A DNA stretch of 64,000 bases from Bacillus thuringiensis (lineage in GTDB: Bacteria; Bacillota; Bacilli; Bacillales; Bacillaceae_G). The notes under the pieces were generated by a model. The model worked only from the letters and a program-made list of their open reading frames with translations, ran no database searches and was not told where the DNA came from. The first letter of the stretch is position 1. Each line of letters opens with the position of its first letter. A program made the position numbers and the translations under genes. Shown in pieces: positions 54,468 through 63,149 of this stretch. Where the stretch lies: the NCBI RefSeq assembly GCF_014932895.1, contig NZ_JACYOF010000009.1:1-64000 (forward strand). The letters are read 5' to 3'.

Positions 54468-54649
54468 CTTTTTCACCTCCTACCTATAAATCCAGAAATA
54501 AATGCCAAAACACTATAAAATATACCAATTTTGATTATACCAAATCGAAATTTGATGAAATGCGTCTCTTTAAGAGGAAAAATAAAAAGATGAAACGTCC
54601 TTTAATCCCATGTGTATCAAGGGGTTTCAGGATTCGTGTAATTTTTTTT

Positions 54650-55358
54650 ATGGTCATGATATGGCTATAGATTTTCATATTGGTAGAAAAGATGAAAAAT
54701 AGAAAAAAAACCTTGTAAACATGATTAAATCAACAATTGTATCGATTTTTTTTAAAATAAAAGGAACATCATATAGCTATAGATTTTCATGTTTATAATT
54801 GTGCGTTAAACAGATAAAACCCTTTAAATAGTGATGTTAATGGGCTTTATCTGTAATTTTATAATTGAAAAAGGAACATGAATTGGCTAGGTTGGTTTTC
54901 ATGTTTGGGTAAAAAAAGGGACATCATATAGCTATGGGTTTTCATGTTGCATAAATACATGAAAATAGAGTTAGAAACGTGTAAAGCCTTAATATGAAAA
55001 GGTTTATGGGGGGTTCATCTAAAAAAAAGGGACATCATATAGCTATAAATTTTCATAACTAATAGTATGGCTGTAATAAAAAAGCTTATATATCAGGCTT
55101 TAAGCACTTTTAGAAAAATTTTTCGATTTAGTAAAAAGCGTTACATAATGTTATTTTGTTTTCACGTTTTGGCTAAAAGGGACATCATATAGCTATAAAT
55201 TTTCATAACTAATAGTATGGCTGTAATAAAAAAGCTTATATATCAGGCTTTAAGCACTTTTAGAAAAATTTTTCGATTTAGTAAAAAGCGTTACATAATG
55301 TTATTTTGTTTTCATGTTTTGGTGAAAAGGGTCATGATATGTCTATAAATTTTCATTT
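54650..55358. repeat. Iteron array between the rep-like and HTH genes
   Basis: Seven copies of a 25-30 nt motif with core GACATCATATAGCTAT and end TTTTCAT, at about 54650, 54761, 54871, 54917, 55027, 55177 and 55326; the first, third and last are variants. The array sits upstream of the rep-like gene and is the best candidate for the replication origin and initiator-binding region. Confidence 0.7.
55027..55330. repeat. 150-bp tandem direct repeat carrying an iteron
   Basis: Two nearly identical 150-bp units start at about 55027 and 55177, each with one iteron followed by a spacer that includes AAGCTTATATATCAGGCTTT. They differ at the 3' end by one base (TTCACG/TTCATG) near the boundary. A third iteron at exactly the next period (55326) begins a diverged unit. 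Confidence 0.8.
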
Positions 55359-55390
55359 TAATAAATTTAAGGTGCTCAAAGTAATAAAAA

Positions 55391-55445
55391 AATAAGAGCA
55401 CTAAACAAAAATTGTTAACAAGATTTTGTTCAGTGGAGTGCTTTT
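55391..55445. terminator. Large hairpin beyond the iterons
   Basis: GAGCACTAAACAAAA pairs with TTTTGTTCAGTGGAGTGC around an inner hairpin (TTGTTAACAA). On the minus strand it is followed by TTATTTTTTT. It could end a transcript coming from the inverted-repeat unit at 55706-55589 or protect the origin from read-through. Confidence 0.5.
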
Positions 55446-55520
55446 GATAAAAAGATTAAACTGTAGTTTTAGGTTACAGTAACTATGTTTTTAAAGTGAA
55501 ATTAGAGCAAAATAAATAAA

Positions 55521-55706
55521 ATGTCGAAAATGAGGGAATTTTGAGTTTATTTGTTGATTTATGTTATTTTTAATGTTAAACTCATAACAACAAAGAAAGA
55601 GTAAACAAAAACCCTTATCGTTTTAATCATCAGAACATTCTATTTTTTGTCAGTTGCTCCATTTGATTTACATGTTTGTGCATTGCTTTTCCACTCTTTC
55701 TTTGTT
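55521..55706 (-). repeat. Inverted-repeat unit, copy 3 (reverse orientation)
   Basis: Arms AACAAAGAAAGAGT (55589-55602) and ACTCTTTCTTTGTT (55693-55706). On the minus strand it is preceded by a hairpin (55755-55718) and followed by GTTTAACATTAAA...TTTCGACATTTT (to 55521). The order hairpin, inverted repeat, trailer is the same as at 26807-27053. Confidence 0.68.
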
Positions 55707-55717
55707 CTATTCTATAA

Positions 55718-55755
55718 AAGAAAACAACCTGTTTTTATCCGAGTTGTTTTCTCTT
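55718..55755. terminator. Terminator-like hairpin next to inverted-repeat copy 3
   Basis: AAGAAAACAAC and GTTGTTTTCTCTT arms. Resembles the hairpins at 1856 and 26807. Confidence 0.55.
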
Positions 55756-56020
55756 GTAAAGATTTAATTTGTTTTTTATAACAGTTGGAAGTACTATTTT
55801 AAAATTTATTATTGTTTAGGAGGGATAGCTAATAGTTTGGAAATTTAATGAAGAGTTTTTATTACAATAGAGTGAATCCAGAAAGAGGTGAAACATAAGA
55901 AATTTGGATGTTAGTTTTTTAATTTTTGAAAAGGAAGTATAAAAATATAGTGAATATACAATTACAATAAGGGAATGCAGTATAAATCAGTATACTTGCA
56001 TTCCTTTGTTATTTATTTAA

Positions 56021-56363
56021 CGAATGTACGTGAAGAATTCTCCTTCCTCAAGCGTGTGAGGGACGATAGCCCAACGGTAGGTGGGAGATGAATTTCGGTT
56101 TGGCATAGCCAAAAACGTTTGATAAACTAGCTATATGAAGTTCTTTGATAACTTGATATAGGAGGTTGCAGGAAGAAAATAGAGTGCGAAAACCAAGCCA
56201 TTCGGTTCCTGCGTAAAATATCAACCGTACCCAGAGAGCATCCAATCGTTGGACATTTAGGGGCGGAACACCCCGAAGTAACGCTCAGGGAGACGAAAGG
56301 TTGCTTTCGCCTTGGAACTGAGAAGCTCCCACTTCAGGCTTTGCTAAGTGGCGAGTAGTTCAC
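56021..56363 (+). mobile_element. TnpB-less IS200/IS605-type element, family A copy 2 (343 bp)
   Basis: From a TTTAA target through GAAGAATTCTCCTTCCTC (left end) to CCCACTTCAGGCTTTGCTAAGTGG and GTAGTTCAC (right end). It is nearly identical to, and exactly as long as, the element at 39103-39445 in the opposite orientation. It holds GC-rich hairpins but no transposase. It sits 6 bp past the stop of the PepSY-like small gene. Confidence 0.65.
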
Positions 56364-56369
56364 TTGAAT

Positions 56370-56641
56370 CTAATCAATCTTAGATCTATGTTCATCATTA
56401 TGTACATGTCCTTCTATCAAAACTTCATAGCATATTTCTCCCACTCCCCCACCCTCTGTAATAACAACATCTAATTGTTTTTCTTTTTTTAAGTATTCAA
56501 TAGAAGTTTCCTTTGCTTTTTCGTGGGTTATTGGAAATTCCTTTTCACTCAATGGATTTTTGGTTGTTAATGTGATGTAAGTGAATAAGCCAATAACAAC
56601 TAACATAATTGCAGAAATTCCAATTAATAAAGCTCTCTCAT
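56370..56641 (-). pseudogene. Small membrane-anchored PepSY-like protein, probably frameshifted
   Basis: The open frame from ATG 56606 gives 78 residues (one membrane helix, then EFPITHEKAKETSIEYLKKE and ITEGGGVGEICYEVLIEG), like PepSY-type exported proteins. That ATG lacks a ribosome binding site. A good AAGGAG (56651-56656) and ATG (56639-56641) lie upstream but read M-R-E-L-Y-stop. The same stretch one frame over gives ERALLIGISAI, which joins onto the open frame. A one-base change in the N-terminus is the simplest reading. Confidence 0.45.
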
Positions 56642-56930
56642 TGTTTGTTCTCCTTAGATGTTTTTTAGTGTAAAAGATTGATTAGATATATACTTTTATA
56701 TTTAATGATATTAAAATTATAATTTTGTAATAATCATTCCTTTAATATTTTTCTTAGCCTACGAAATTAGCGTTTTGTTGATGCTGTCCTTAAATTTGGA
56801 TTTTACAAATCTATTGAGTCTTGTATAATCAGTTACAGAGCAGGATTTAGAGATGCAAACTAGAGTCCTTAACATGTTAAAAGTGAAGCGAATGTATAGA
56901 ATATTCTGACTTTATTTCTAGTTTTATAAA

Positions 56931-56960
56931 AAGGGACATCATATAGCTAATTATTTTCAA
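56931..56960 (+). repeat. Single iteron in front of the HTH gene copy 2
   Basis: AAGGGACATCATATAGCTAA followed by TTATTTTCA matches the array motif of 54650-55358. It lies 46 bp before the gene start and may be an autoregulatory operator. Confidence 0.65.
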
Positions 56961-57005
56961 GTTCAGATTAATAATAACTAAATGTATATAAGGAGCCGAA
57001 TTTAT

Positions 57006-58685
57006 ATGGAAGATGTTCTACAATTGTTTAGAGATGCACTATCAATAACGGAACAATTGTATAAACAAGATGAGCAATTGTGGCATAAATGGGTTTCCTA
57101 TTATGTTGAGGTTGAAGCAGATAAAAGTAAAATTGTGACTTCAGAATACCTTTCTCCGTCATTTTCAATGCTTGTACAGTGGCTAGAGCAACAACAAAGA
57201 AAAGGTGTTTCTCCACTAGACATATATAGAAATATAGATGAGTATAGATTAATTATTGATGAGACAATAGGTGTCTTTATTGAACAAGAGTTTCGTAAAA
57301 ATCAGACAGTTAGTAATAAAGTGCACACAGCAACAAGTGAATCAAATGTAAATACATTGAATGAAAACTATTTAGAAGTAAATAACTCAGCAGTGTATTA
57401 TAAGTTAAGAGATGGAATAGCTAAAAATCAGTTTGAAGAAGATGAAAACACAAGGTTAAAATCATATCCTATTGAAACAAAAGATAGTAATGGAGTGGCA
57501 CAGCTCTCCTCTCATAAGGATGAAGATCTAAAGTTAACGAATATTGAAGAAGCAGCAAGATGGAATACATTAGTAGATGGTGTAATGAGTAATATGGATG
57601 ATCTAACTGCAGATTGTTTAGATACCATCACGATTCAATGGTTAAATGAAGCGAAATCACCTGATGAATTTATTGATTTTTCATATGAACAAGTTTTAGA
57701 AATGTGCAGTATTTCAAAGGCTAAGGCAAATGGTGTCGAATATTATAGGGTAGAAGATAAAATTAAAGTAGCCAAGCGGATTGCAGCCCTAGCGAGTATT
57801 TTTATATATCTAAATGATGACAATGAAGTAGTCGTATTAAATGATCGTGCTGAAACAGGTAAGCATTATGAAGTAAAACGTGAGGTAATTAAAAGACTAT
57901 TCGTATTAGATTCTGTAGTTCTATGGAGAGATAAAAACACAAACGAATACATGGGAATAGAATCATGCCGAATCAAACCGGGAAGTTTCTTATCCGGATA
58001 TTTATATGGATCTAATAGTACTACCGCATTATTATCAAAAAAGGCACTTGAATATAATAGTTATAGACACAAATATCATAAAAGGTTAATTCGATATTTG
58101 ACATGGCAATGGAGAATACGTCAAATGTTTTCTAGTTTACAAAGACCTTATTCTATAGGTGGAGATAAAGGCTTGTTAGCTGTTATGGGTATAAACCAGA
58201 AGCAAAAACCGAATCGTATTCGAGAACAATTAGAGAATGTTCTTATGGATCTAGAAAAAGAAGAGGTAATTTCTCATTGGGAATATGATAATGGTTTAGA
58301 AGAAGAAAAGCTGACAAAGAAGAATTGGTTTAAAAACTATTATTCACAGTTAGGAATAGTAATATTGCCACCCAAAGAACTAATTAGTTCAATGGAAAAT
58401 TTAGCAAAAAAGAAAACAATTGATACAATACATGAGGAAAGTCAGCCAATAAAGATTGTAGAAAAACCATTAGATACGAGTGAAAATGAACAAGTAATTA
58501 GAGAGAAAATAGAGTTTGTGCATATGAAAAAGAATATAACTATGCGAGAGCTTTCAATAGAGATAGGTATATCGCAGCCTACTCTTTCTAGATTTTATAA
58601 TAAAAAAACAAAACGTCTCTCTAGTACGGCGAGAAGCAAATTAAATCAATGGTATAAACGACAGTTAATTATTGATAAGATGTAG
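57006..58685 (+). CDS. Plasmid replication-associated HTH protein, copy 2
   Basis: 559 residues from ATG 57006 (AAGGAG 10 nt upstream; the frame is open further 5'). Paralogue of the gene at 27918 over its whole length, with a conserved centre (DDLTADCLDTITIQWLNEAK, IDFSYEQVLEMC), the segment YRHKYHKRLIRYLTWQWRIR, and the C-terminal helix-turn-helix ITMRELSIEIGISQPTLSRF followed by a basic tail. It is divergent from the rep-like gene with iterons between them and one iteron in its own promoter. Most likely a replication initiator or regulator of the replicon; not a family I can name. Confidence 0.68.
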   Translation: MEDVLQLFRDALSITEQLYKQDEQLWHKWVSYYVEVEADKSKIVTSEYLSPSFSMLVQWLEQQQRKGVSPLDIYRNIDEYRLIIDETIGVFIEQEFRKNQTVSNKVHTATSESNVNTLNENYLEVNNSAVYYKLRDGIAKNQFEEDENTRLKSYPIETKDSNGVAQLSSHKDEDLKLTNIEEAARWNTLVDGVMSNMDDLTADCLDTITIQWLNEAKSPDEFIDFSYEQVLEMCSISKAKANGVEYYRVEDKIKVAKRIAALASIFIYLNDDNEVVVLNDRAETGKHYEVKREVIKRLFVLDSVVLWRDKNTNEYMGIESCRIKPGSFLSGYLYGSNSTTALLSKKALEYNSYRHKYHKRLIRYLTWQWRIRQMFSSLQRPYSIGGDKGLLAVMGINQKQKPNRIREQLENVLMDLEKEEVISHWEYDNGLEEEKLTKKNWFKNYYSQLGIVILPPKELISSMENLAKKKTIDTIHEESQPIKIVEKPLDTSENEQVIREKIEFVHMKKNITMRELSIEIGISQPTLSRFYNKKTKRLSSTARSKLNQWYKRQLIIDKM

Positions 58686-58703
58686 GTTAAAAATTAAAGT
58701 GTA

Positions 58704-58736
58704 AAAAAGAGTCCTATTTCTAGGACTCTTTTTTTA
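58704..58736 (+). terminator. Rho-independent terminator of HTH gene copy 2
   Basis: AAAAAAGAGTCCT and AGGACTCTTTTTTT form a perfect hairpin, 19 bp past the stop. Confidence 0.88.
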
Positions 58737-58761
58737 GAGTATTTATATACAAATTATCCAT

Positions 58762-58870
58762 TGAACTATCCCTACTTAGCTATGTCTAAAGTGTGGGATT
58801 CTTGACTAATAGTCCGGATTTCCTATAGTCTCGACAACCTATGGTATTTTCATGGTTGGATGGTATTGAT
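58762..58870 (-). mobile_element. IS605-type right-end fragment
   Basis: GAACTATCCCTACTTAGCTA and AAGTGTGGGA on the plus strand are the inverse of the right-end hairpin and AGTTC end seen in the other elements. It is followed by more hairpin-rich sequence (ATAGTCCGGATTTCCTAT). Truncated; no gene. Confidence 0.45.
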
Positions 58871-59148
58871 ATCGACGAATTTTGGGGCAATTTTGTGTGC
58901 ACACCCCACTCATCCGGCTGAGATGCTACCTCCCCTTTACACGGTCCCTCCCCCACAGAACGATAAAATTACCAAAAAGAATTATGAGCCCTACTGGACG
59001 AAACAAATGATAGAAAATTCATGAAGATGTGTACATATTCATTATTGAAGTTATTAATAATAAAATGTATTATTGAAAAGCACTATTTATAATTCAAGTA
59101 ATCAAGACTATGCATCAATAATAATTTGAACATTCAGAAATTATAATA
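58871..59148. other. Intergenic region, nothing assigned
   Basis: A GC-richer patch at about 58910-58960 (ACCCCACTCATCCGGCTGAG) stands out from the AT-rich surroundings and may be another mobile-element scrap. No gene is seen. Confidence 0.35.
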
Positions 59149-59598
59149 TTGTCTAAAAACGAGGTGAGGTTAATAGAAACAGTACATATTAAATGGTATG
59201 GATTGTATAGTTTAAATGATTTTTATAATAGAGAAGAAGCTTCTAAGAAGGGGATATTTGCAATCTCTAGAGTATATGCTAAGAATGAAACATTGATCTA
59301 TATAGGAAAAACCAAAAGAAGCTTTATACAAAAGGTAAGGGAACTTAATAAGGATTGGATTTTTGATGAAAGCGAATTAAAGATTACATTAGGAATAATA
59401 GAATTTCCTAGTGGTGAAAGTTACTCTGAAAAAAAAGTAAAAGAGATAAAATCCCTTTTGATTTTACGACATACCCCATTAGAAAACAACACATCTTTAT
59501 TATACTATAGAGGGCAATTTAATTTGAAAATTATAAATAAGGGAAGAAGGGGCTTAATTGTTAAAAAGCTTTCTACAGGAAATCTAATGTGGACGTAA
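59149..59598 (+). CDS. GIY-YIG nuclease-like protein
   Basis: 149 residues. GIFAISRVYAKNETLIYIGK followed by TKRSFIQKVREL has the GIY...YIG pattern (GIF, YIG) with the helical Arg. The C-terminal part is basic (KIINKGRRGLIVKKLS). The start is uncertain: TTG 59149 has no ribosome binding site and a GTG at 59164 is possible. It is a short free-standing nuclease-like domain next to the partition locus. Such proteins can be homing, repair or defence nucleases; nothing here decides which. Confidence 0.58.
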   Translation: MSKNEVRLIETVHIKWYGLYSLNDFYNREEASKKGIFAISRVYAKNETLIYIGKTKRSFIQKVRELNKDWIFDESELKITLGIIEFPSGESYSEKKVKEIKSLLILRHTPLENNTSLLYYRGQFNLKIINKGRRGLIVKKLSTGNLMWT

Positions 59599-59832
59599 TT
59601 GGAATCACCTATAAAAGTGAAGGTTCCTTACGTACAGATGTTTATCAATTTTTAATGTATTAAACTATTTTTGAATAACATATGTCAGATGCTTGAAACA
59701 ACACAAATTTTATTATGGTATAAATTCTTGTATGGGAATTGTAGTTTATTTCCATTGTTTAATAAAAATATTAAGAATTATAGGGATAATGCATAAAGAT
59801 TAGAGGAGAACATAAATTCGGAGGTTTGAAAA

Positions 59833-60531
59833 ATGGGACAAGTAAGCAGGTTTCAAGAAAAACAACAAAATCGTCGTCAAAAGGCGATTTTTAATATTGC
59901 ATTTACTTTGGTATTAGTGACAGTTGGTATAGTGACATACCAGTTGTTTTCCCCTTCTGATACATCAAAGAAAGCAATGGCTCAAGAAAAGAAAGCAGCA
60001 CAGTTAGAGGAGAAGAAACGTGAAGAGAAAGAAGCAGCACAGTTAGAGGAGAAGAAACGTGAAGAGAAAGAAGCAGCACAGTTAGAGGAGAAGAAACGTG
60101 AAGAAAAAGAAGCAGCACAGTTAGAAGAGAAGAAACGTGAAGAGAAAGAGGCAGCACAGTTAGAAGAGAAGAAACGTGAAGAGAAAGAGGCAGCACAGTT
60201 AGAAGAAAAACAAAAAGCAGAAAAATCGGTATCTCAAGAAAAGGGTTCTCAAACTAATTCTTCTTGGAAGCCAATTGGTACAAAGCAAGGAGCAAAACCT
60301 GAAATGAAATTCAAAGAAGGAACCGTAGATTGGAGTGAGATGAAACAAGCAATTTCTTATGCTGTTGATGTTCCAGAGAGCCAATTGATTTTTGATTTTA
60401 TTGGGAATAATGGTGATAATAAAGCCTACGGTAATGTACGAAATAAGCAAAATAATAAAAAATATAAGGTTGATATTGATTGGGTAGAGAATCAGGGGTG
60501 GAAACCAACATCTGTTCAAGTGGTAAAATAA
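59833..60531 (+). CDS. YrrS-like (DUF1510) membrane protein with tandem Glu/Lys repeats
   Basis: 232 residues. N-terminal cytoplasmic tail (MGQVSRFQEKQQNRRQKA), one membrane helix (about 20-40), a charged linker with about five copies of the 13-residue EEKKREEKEAAQL, and a C-terminal DUF1510 domain (about 150-232: WKPIGTKQ, DWSEMKQAISYAVDVPESQL, GWKPTSVQVVK). B. subtilis YrrS has the same order and lies beside a penicillin-binding protein gene. CGGAGG precedes the ATG. It may sit at the cell surface or septum; why a plasmid carries it is unknown. Confidence 0.8.
   Translation: MGQVSRFQEKQQNRRQKAIFNIAFTLVLVTVGIVTYQLFSPSDTSKKAMAQEKKAAQLEEKKREEKEAAQLEEKKREEKEAAQLEEKKREEKEAAQLEEKKREEKEAAQLEEKKREEKEAAQLEEKQKAEKSVSQEKGSQTNSSWKPIGTKQGAKPEMKFKEGTVDWSEMKQAISYAVDVPESQLIFDFIGNNGDNKAYGNVRNKQNNKKYKVDIDWVENQGWKPTSVQVVK
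59995..60207 (+). repeat. 39-bp tandem repeats inside the YrrS-like gene
   Basis: About five and a half copies of a 39-bp unit starting GCAGCACAGTTAGA, nearly identical in DNA. The number may vary between strains by slippage. The unit keeps the frame and encodes 13 residues of an alpha-helical charged rod. Confidence 0.88.
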
Positions 60532-60658
60532 TAGAAATGCAAATGTTCCCCACTCACGTTGTAAGGGACTAAGCTATTATTGTCCAGATAAGATAAACTT
60601 GGTTCTATATGATGTTTGAAGAAATTATGTATTTAAAAGCTTACTTTTGTAAAAGCTC

Positions 60659-60692
60659 AAAAAAGAGTCCGTATCAATCAGGACTCTTTTTG
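60659..60692. terminator. Bidirectional terminator between parR and the YrrS-like gene
   Basis: AAAAAGAGTCC and GGACTCTTTTT with runs on both sides; serves the convergent parMR and yrrS-like transcripts. Confidence 0.82.
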
Positions 60693-60706
60693 TTATATTG
60701 ACAGTA

Positions 60707-61144
60707 TTAGTTACCAAATAAACTTGCTGTGTCAAGATCTTCATATTCATCATTCAAAATAGTTGTTTCAGATTTAGAAACGTCTTCTTTTTTTACATCT
60801 TTATTATCGGACTTCCCTTCAGAAGCCTCAATTACTTCATTAGGAGATTTGATCTCATTATGGATGTTTTGGTCATCATTTTTGATAATAAGATTTGAAT
60901 CATTTAATAGGACACGTTTAACCTCATTTAAAAAATCTTTATCTTGCAGTAAGATTTCTCTCTGCATTTGTTGTTGAATCTTATAATCACCAACATCTTG
61001 TAAGCCATGTTTATCAATGAAGTAACAGACAAGTTTATATAATGAATCTGCTATATTCCCTTGAGATTCAAACCATTTAAAGAATTCCTCGTTCTCAATT
61101 TTCTTGAGATTCCAAAAGAAAGATTCTCTTTTCTTGTCAGACAT
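60707..61144 (-). CDS. parR: ParR-like centromere-binding protein
   Basis: 145 residues. The gene starts immediately after the parM-like stop (TAATATG; AAAGGTGAG upstream). It begins MSDKKRESFFWNLKKIENEE and has an acidic, disordered C-terminal part (IKSPNEVIEASEGKSDNKDV). Small size, position after parM and the acidic tail, which in ParR proteins contacts the filament, support the call. It should bind parC repeats and link them to ParM filaments. Confidence 0.72.
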   Translation of the reverse strand: MSDKKRESFFWNLKKIENEEFFKWFESQGNIADSLYKLVCYFIDKHGLQDVGDYKIQQQMQREILLQDKDFLNEVKRVLLNDSNLIIKNDDQNIHNEIKSPNEVIEASEGKSDNKDVKKEDVSKSETTILNDEYEDLDTASLFGN

Positions 61145-61145
61145 A

Positions 61146-62333
61146 TTATCTCACCTTTTTTCGAGTAAGAATTTTCTTGATTACTTGCATCCCTCTAGCA
61201 TTCATATCTGCAGCATATTTTTCTGGAATCCATAATAAGTACATACCAACTTGGTCACAGTACTCTAATAGTTGATCATATAACTCATCTTTAAAAGTAA
61301 CACTTCCCCCACCGTATACACATAAAATTTCGGCTTCACTAGCTGTATTGCTTACATATTTTTCACTTGTATCTTCTAAGATAAGTTCAGCCTGTTCTAC
61401 TTTTGTAATATTAAAGTACCCAGTTGCTTCTTCATGGTATTTATGATCGGGATCTTGTAGGATTTGTGAGAATTGTTGGCGTTTAATGTTTGTTCCACGT
61501 TCTTGGTTTAATAGCTTAACAGCTTCTTCTGTAGCATGCCCAACTCCACGTCTTTCTCCACTACAAGCATCAATTACTGGATTTACACCTACTGTGTATA
61601 TATACTCAGTTGTTCCATCTCCAATGTCACTATGTAAGATCTTTTTGTTCTTAAAGAATCCTTTCTTTACTGTCTCTACCTCAAGTTTGTCTTTATATAG
61701 TTTAATAAAATCACTAAACATATCTTCTTCGCCTTCAAGGATTGCATATAAAGGAGGAACACCTTCTTGAGTAATGTTTGCACTGTTAAATGTTAAGCTC
61801 ACTGTTACTTGTTCTTCCCCTACATAAACAACTACAACATGATTTGAATTAGTAAAACGTTGCTCTAGGTGCTTAGCATTTACAGGTGTCCATTGGCTTG
61901 CTGGAATAGCTGAAATAAGATCAACAGTCACATTAAGTGATTGTGGTAGTTGTTCAGTTCTTTCCCACTCAAGCTGAACTGATTTATTTGCAATCAGTCC
62001 AAGCATATTAATTAGCGGCAAATCATCATTATATTTTTGGCCTACTTTAATGTTCATGTTTTTTGGGTTCTTCCCTGTTAGCATCGCTCGATTACCAATA
62101 AAGTACATTCCTGATCTTCTAATTGATTTACTAGCAATATTTACAAACATATTATCTACTAAATTAATTACATTTTTTTGAGTATTTGTTTCTGTTACAT
62201 TGGGCATTGAGTAAACGCTTTGATATACGTTTTTCATTTTTATGTATTCACCATTGATGTAACCTTTAAAAGAATCGTTCCCAATATCGCCTTCAATGTC
62301 TATATGAAGATTATTCCCTTTTAAATCTTTCAT
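61146..62333 (-). CDS. parM: ParM-like actin-family plasmid segregation ATPase
   Basis: 395 residues. Actin-fold signatures: KILHSDIGDGTTEYIYTVG (phosphate 2 loop with DIGDGTTE), VYGGGSVTFKDELYDQL (adenosine loop GGG), and an N-terminal phosphate-1-type segment (LHIDIEGDIGNDSFKGYING). It resembles the ParM described from B. thuringiensis plasmid pBMB67, which forms nanotubules. It polymerises on ATP and pushes sister plasmids apart. parR follows at once. Confidence 0.85.
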   Translation of the reverse strand: MKDLKGNNLHIDIEGDIGNDSFKGYINGEYIKMKNVYQSVYSMPNVTETNTQKNVINLVDNMFVNIASKSIRRSGMYFIGNRAMLTGKNPKNMNIKVGQKYNDDLPLINMLGLIANKSVQLEWERTEQLPQSLNVTVDLISAIPASQWTPVNAKHLEQRFTNSNHVVVVYVGEEQVTVSLTFNSANITQEGVPPLYAILEGEEDMFSDFIKLYKDKLEVETVKKGFFKNKKILHSDIGDGTTEYIYTVGVNPVIDACSGERRGVGHATEEAVKLLNQERGTNIKRQQFSQILQDPDHKYHEEATGYFNITKVEQAELILEDTSEKYVSNTASEAEILCVYGGGSVTFKDELYDQLLEYCDQVGMYLLWIPEKYAADMNARGMQVIKKILTRKKVR

Positions 62334-62526
62334 TATACATCACCTCTATAATTTTTATTTCTTATTTATATTTTATAACTATATTATAACCTAAAAATAG
62401 AGTTAAAACAAGGGTTTTAAAGGAGTTAACCTTAATTAAATATAAAATAGATATATTATAAATATAATTTAAATATTATTTTGGTTAATTTTGTTGTTTG
62501 ATTAGGTGCATTTGGTTTCTACGCTG
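62334..62526. promoter_or_regulatory. parMR promoter region
   Basis: Very AT-rich, with AGAGGTG as the parM ribosome binding site (62338-62346 inverse). The palindrome-like AAGGGTTTTAAAGGAGTTAACCTT is at about 62409-62432. The promoter is not pinpointed. Confidence 0.45.
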
Positions 62527-62592
62527 AAAAAATATCCAATAAAGATTAAATGAATATCTAAAAAATATCCAATAAATATACAACGAATATTT
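62527..62592 (-). repeat. Two 33-bp direct repeats upstream of parM: candidate parC
   Basis: Units at 62527-62559 and 62560-62592 share AAAAAATATCCAATAAA at the start and GAATAT at the end. Tandem repeats upstream of parM are the usual binding sites (parC) for ParR. They lie 194 bp from the parM start. Only two are clear, fewer than in known centromeres. Confidence 0.5.
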
Positions 62593-62762
62593 ATTCCGGT
62601 TTGTTTGCTGTATTAATTTTTTTTAGTTAATTGTATGTTTGGTACGTCATTTGTATAAGCCTTGGAGAAGTTTTCTATATGTGTTGAATGGATTCCTTTA
62701 AGATATTTTTAGGAATTAAAGTTAGACTTAAAAGTTTAAGTTATAATCTTCTTAAGAGAATT

Positions 62763-62930
62763 TGATGTTTTCGAGGGTGTATCTGAATCCGTTAATAGAA
62801 CAAACGTTATCAAAGTGTTATTTTAGTGTTTAACATTAAGTGAACGCTATCCGTTTTTGCAGCGACCATCCCTTTCATATCAACGTTTATGAGGTTTTTT
62901 GAGAGGGATGTGACTTATACTAAAGTAACT
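62763..62930. repeat. About 168-bp direct repeat, copy A
   Basis: Shares with 63695-63862 an identical core GTGTTATTTTAGTGTTTAAC continued by ATTAAGTGAACGCTATCCG, plus weaker flanks (GATGTTTT...ATCTGAATCC; ATCAA.GTTTATGAG.TTTTTTGAGAG). Function unknown. The two copies bracket the decayed tnpB element. Confidence 0.75.
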
Positions 62931-62943
62931 TATAGGGATTGTT

Positions 62944-63065
62944 GAACTACTCACTACTTAACATCCTTACGGACTGTTTGAATTGGGAAATTCATAAGTA
63001 CAGAAACCTAACGGTTTCTAATTCAGTAGGCTATCCCCGTAGTTCCTATGGCTAAGAGACGAATG
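62944..63065 (-). mobile_element. IS605-type right end / omega-RNA-like remnant downstream of tnpB
   Basis: Plus strand TTGAACTACTCACTACTTAA and GACTGTTTGAATTGGGAA are the inverse of the right-end hairpin seen at 30508. A further hairpin TAGGCTATCCCCGTAGTTCC-type follows. It lies downstream of the tnpB remnant on the same strand, as expected for an IS1341-type element. Confidence 0.6.
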
Positions 63066-63149
63066 GCTAGATTTTTAACATTTTTGTTTTTATAGTCACA
63101 ATGGGAACATAATTGACTATAAAAACAAAAATGTTTTAGATATCACAAC

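Noticed and set aside
58905..58960. GC-rich patch considered as a group II intron domain V
   Set aside because: One strand reads AGCCGGATGAGTGGGG, reminiscent of domain V, but the complementary CCGG arm is missing.
59903..60519. Minus-strand frames with repeated SLHVSSLLTV-like sequences
   Set aside because: Antisense of the 39-bp repeats in the YrrS-like gene; no start signal.
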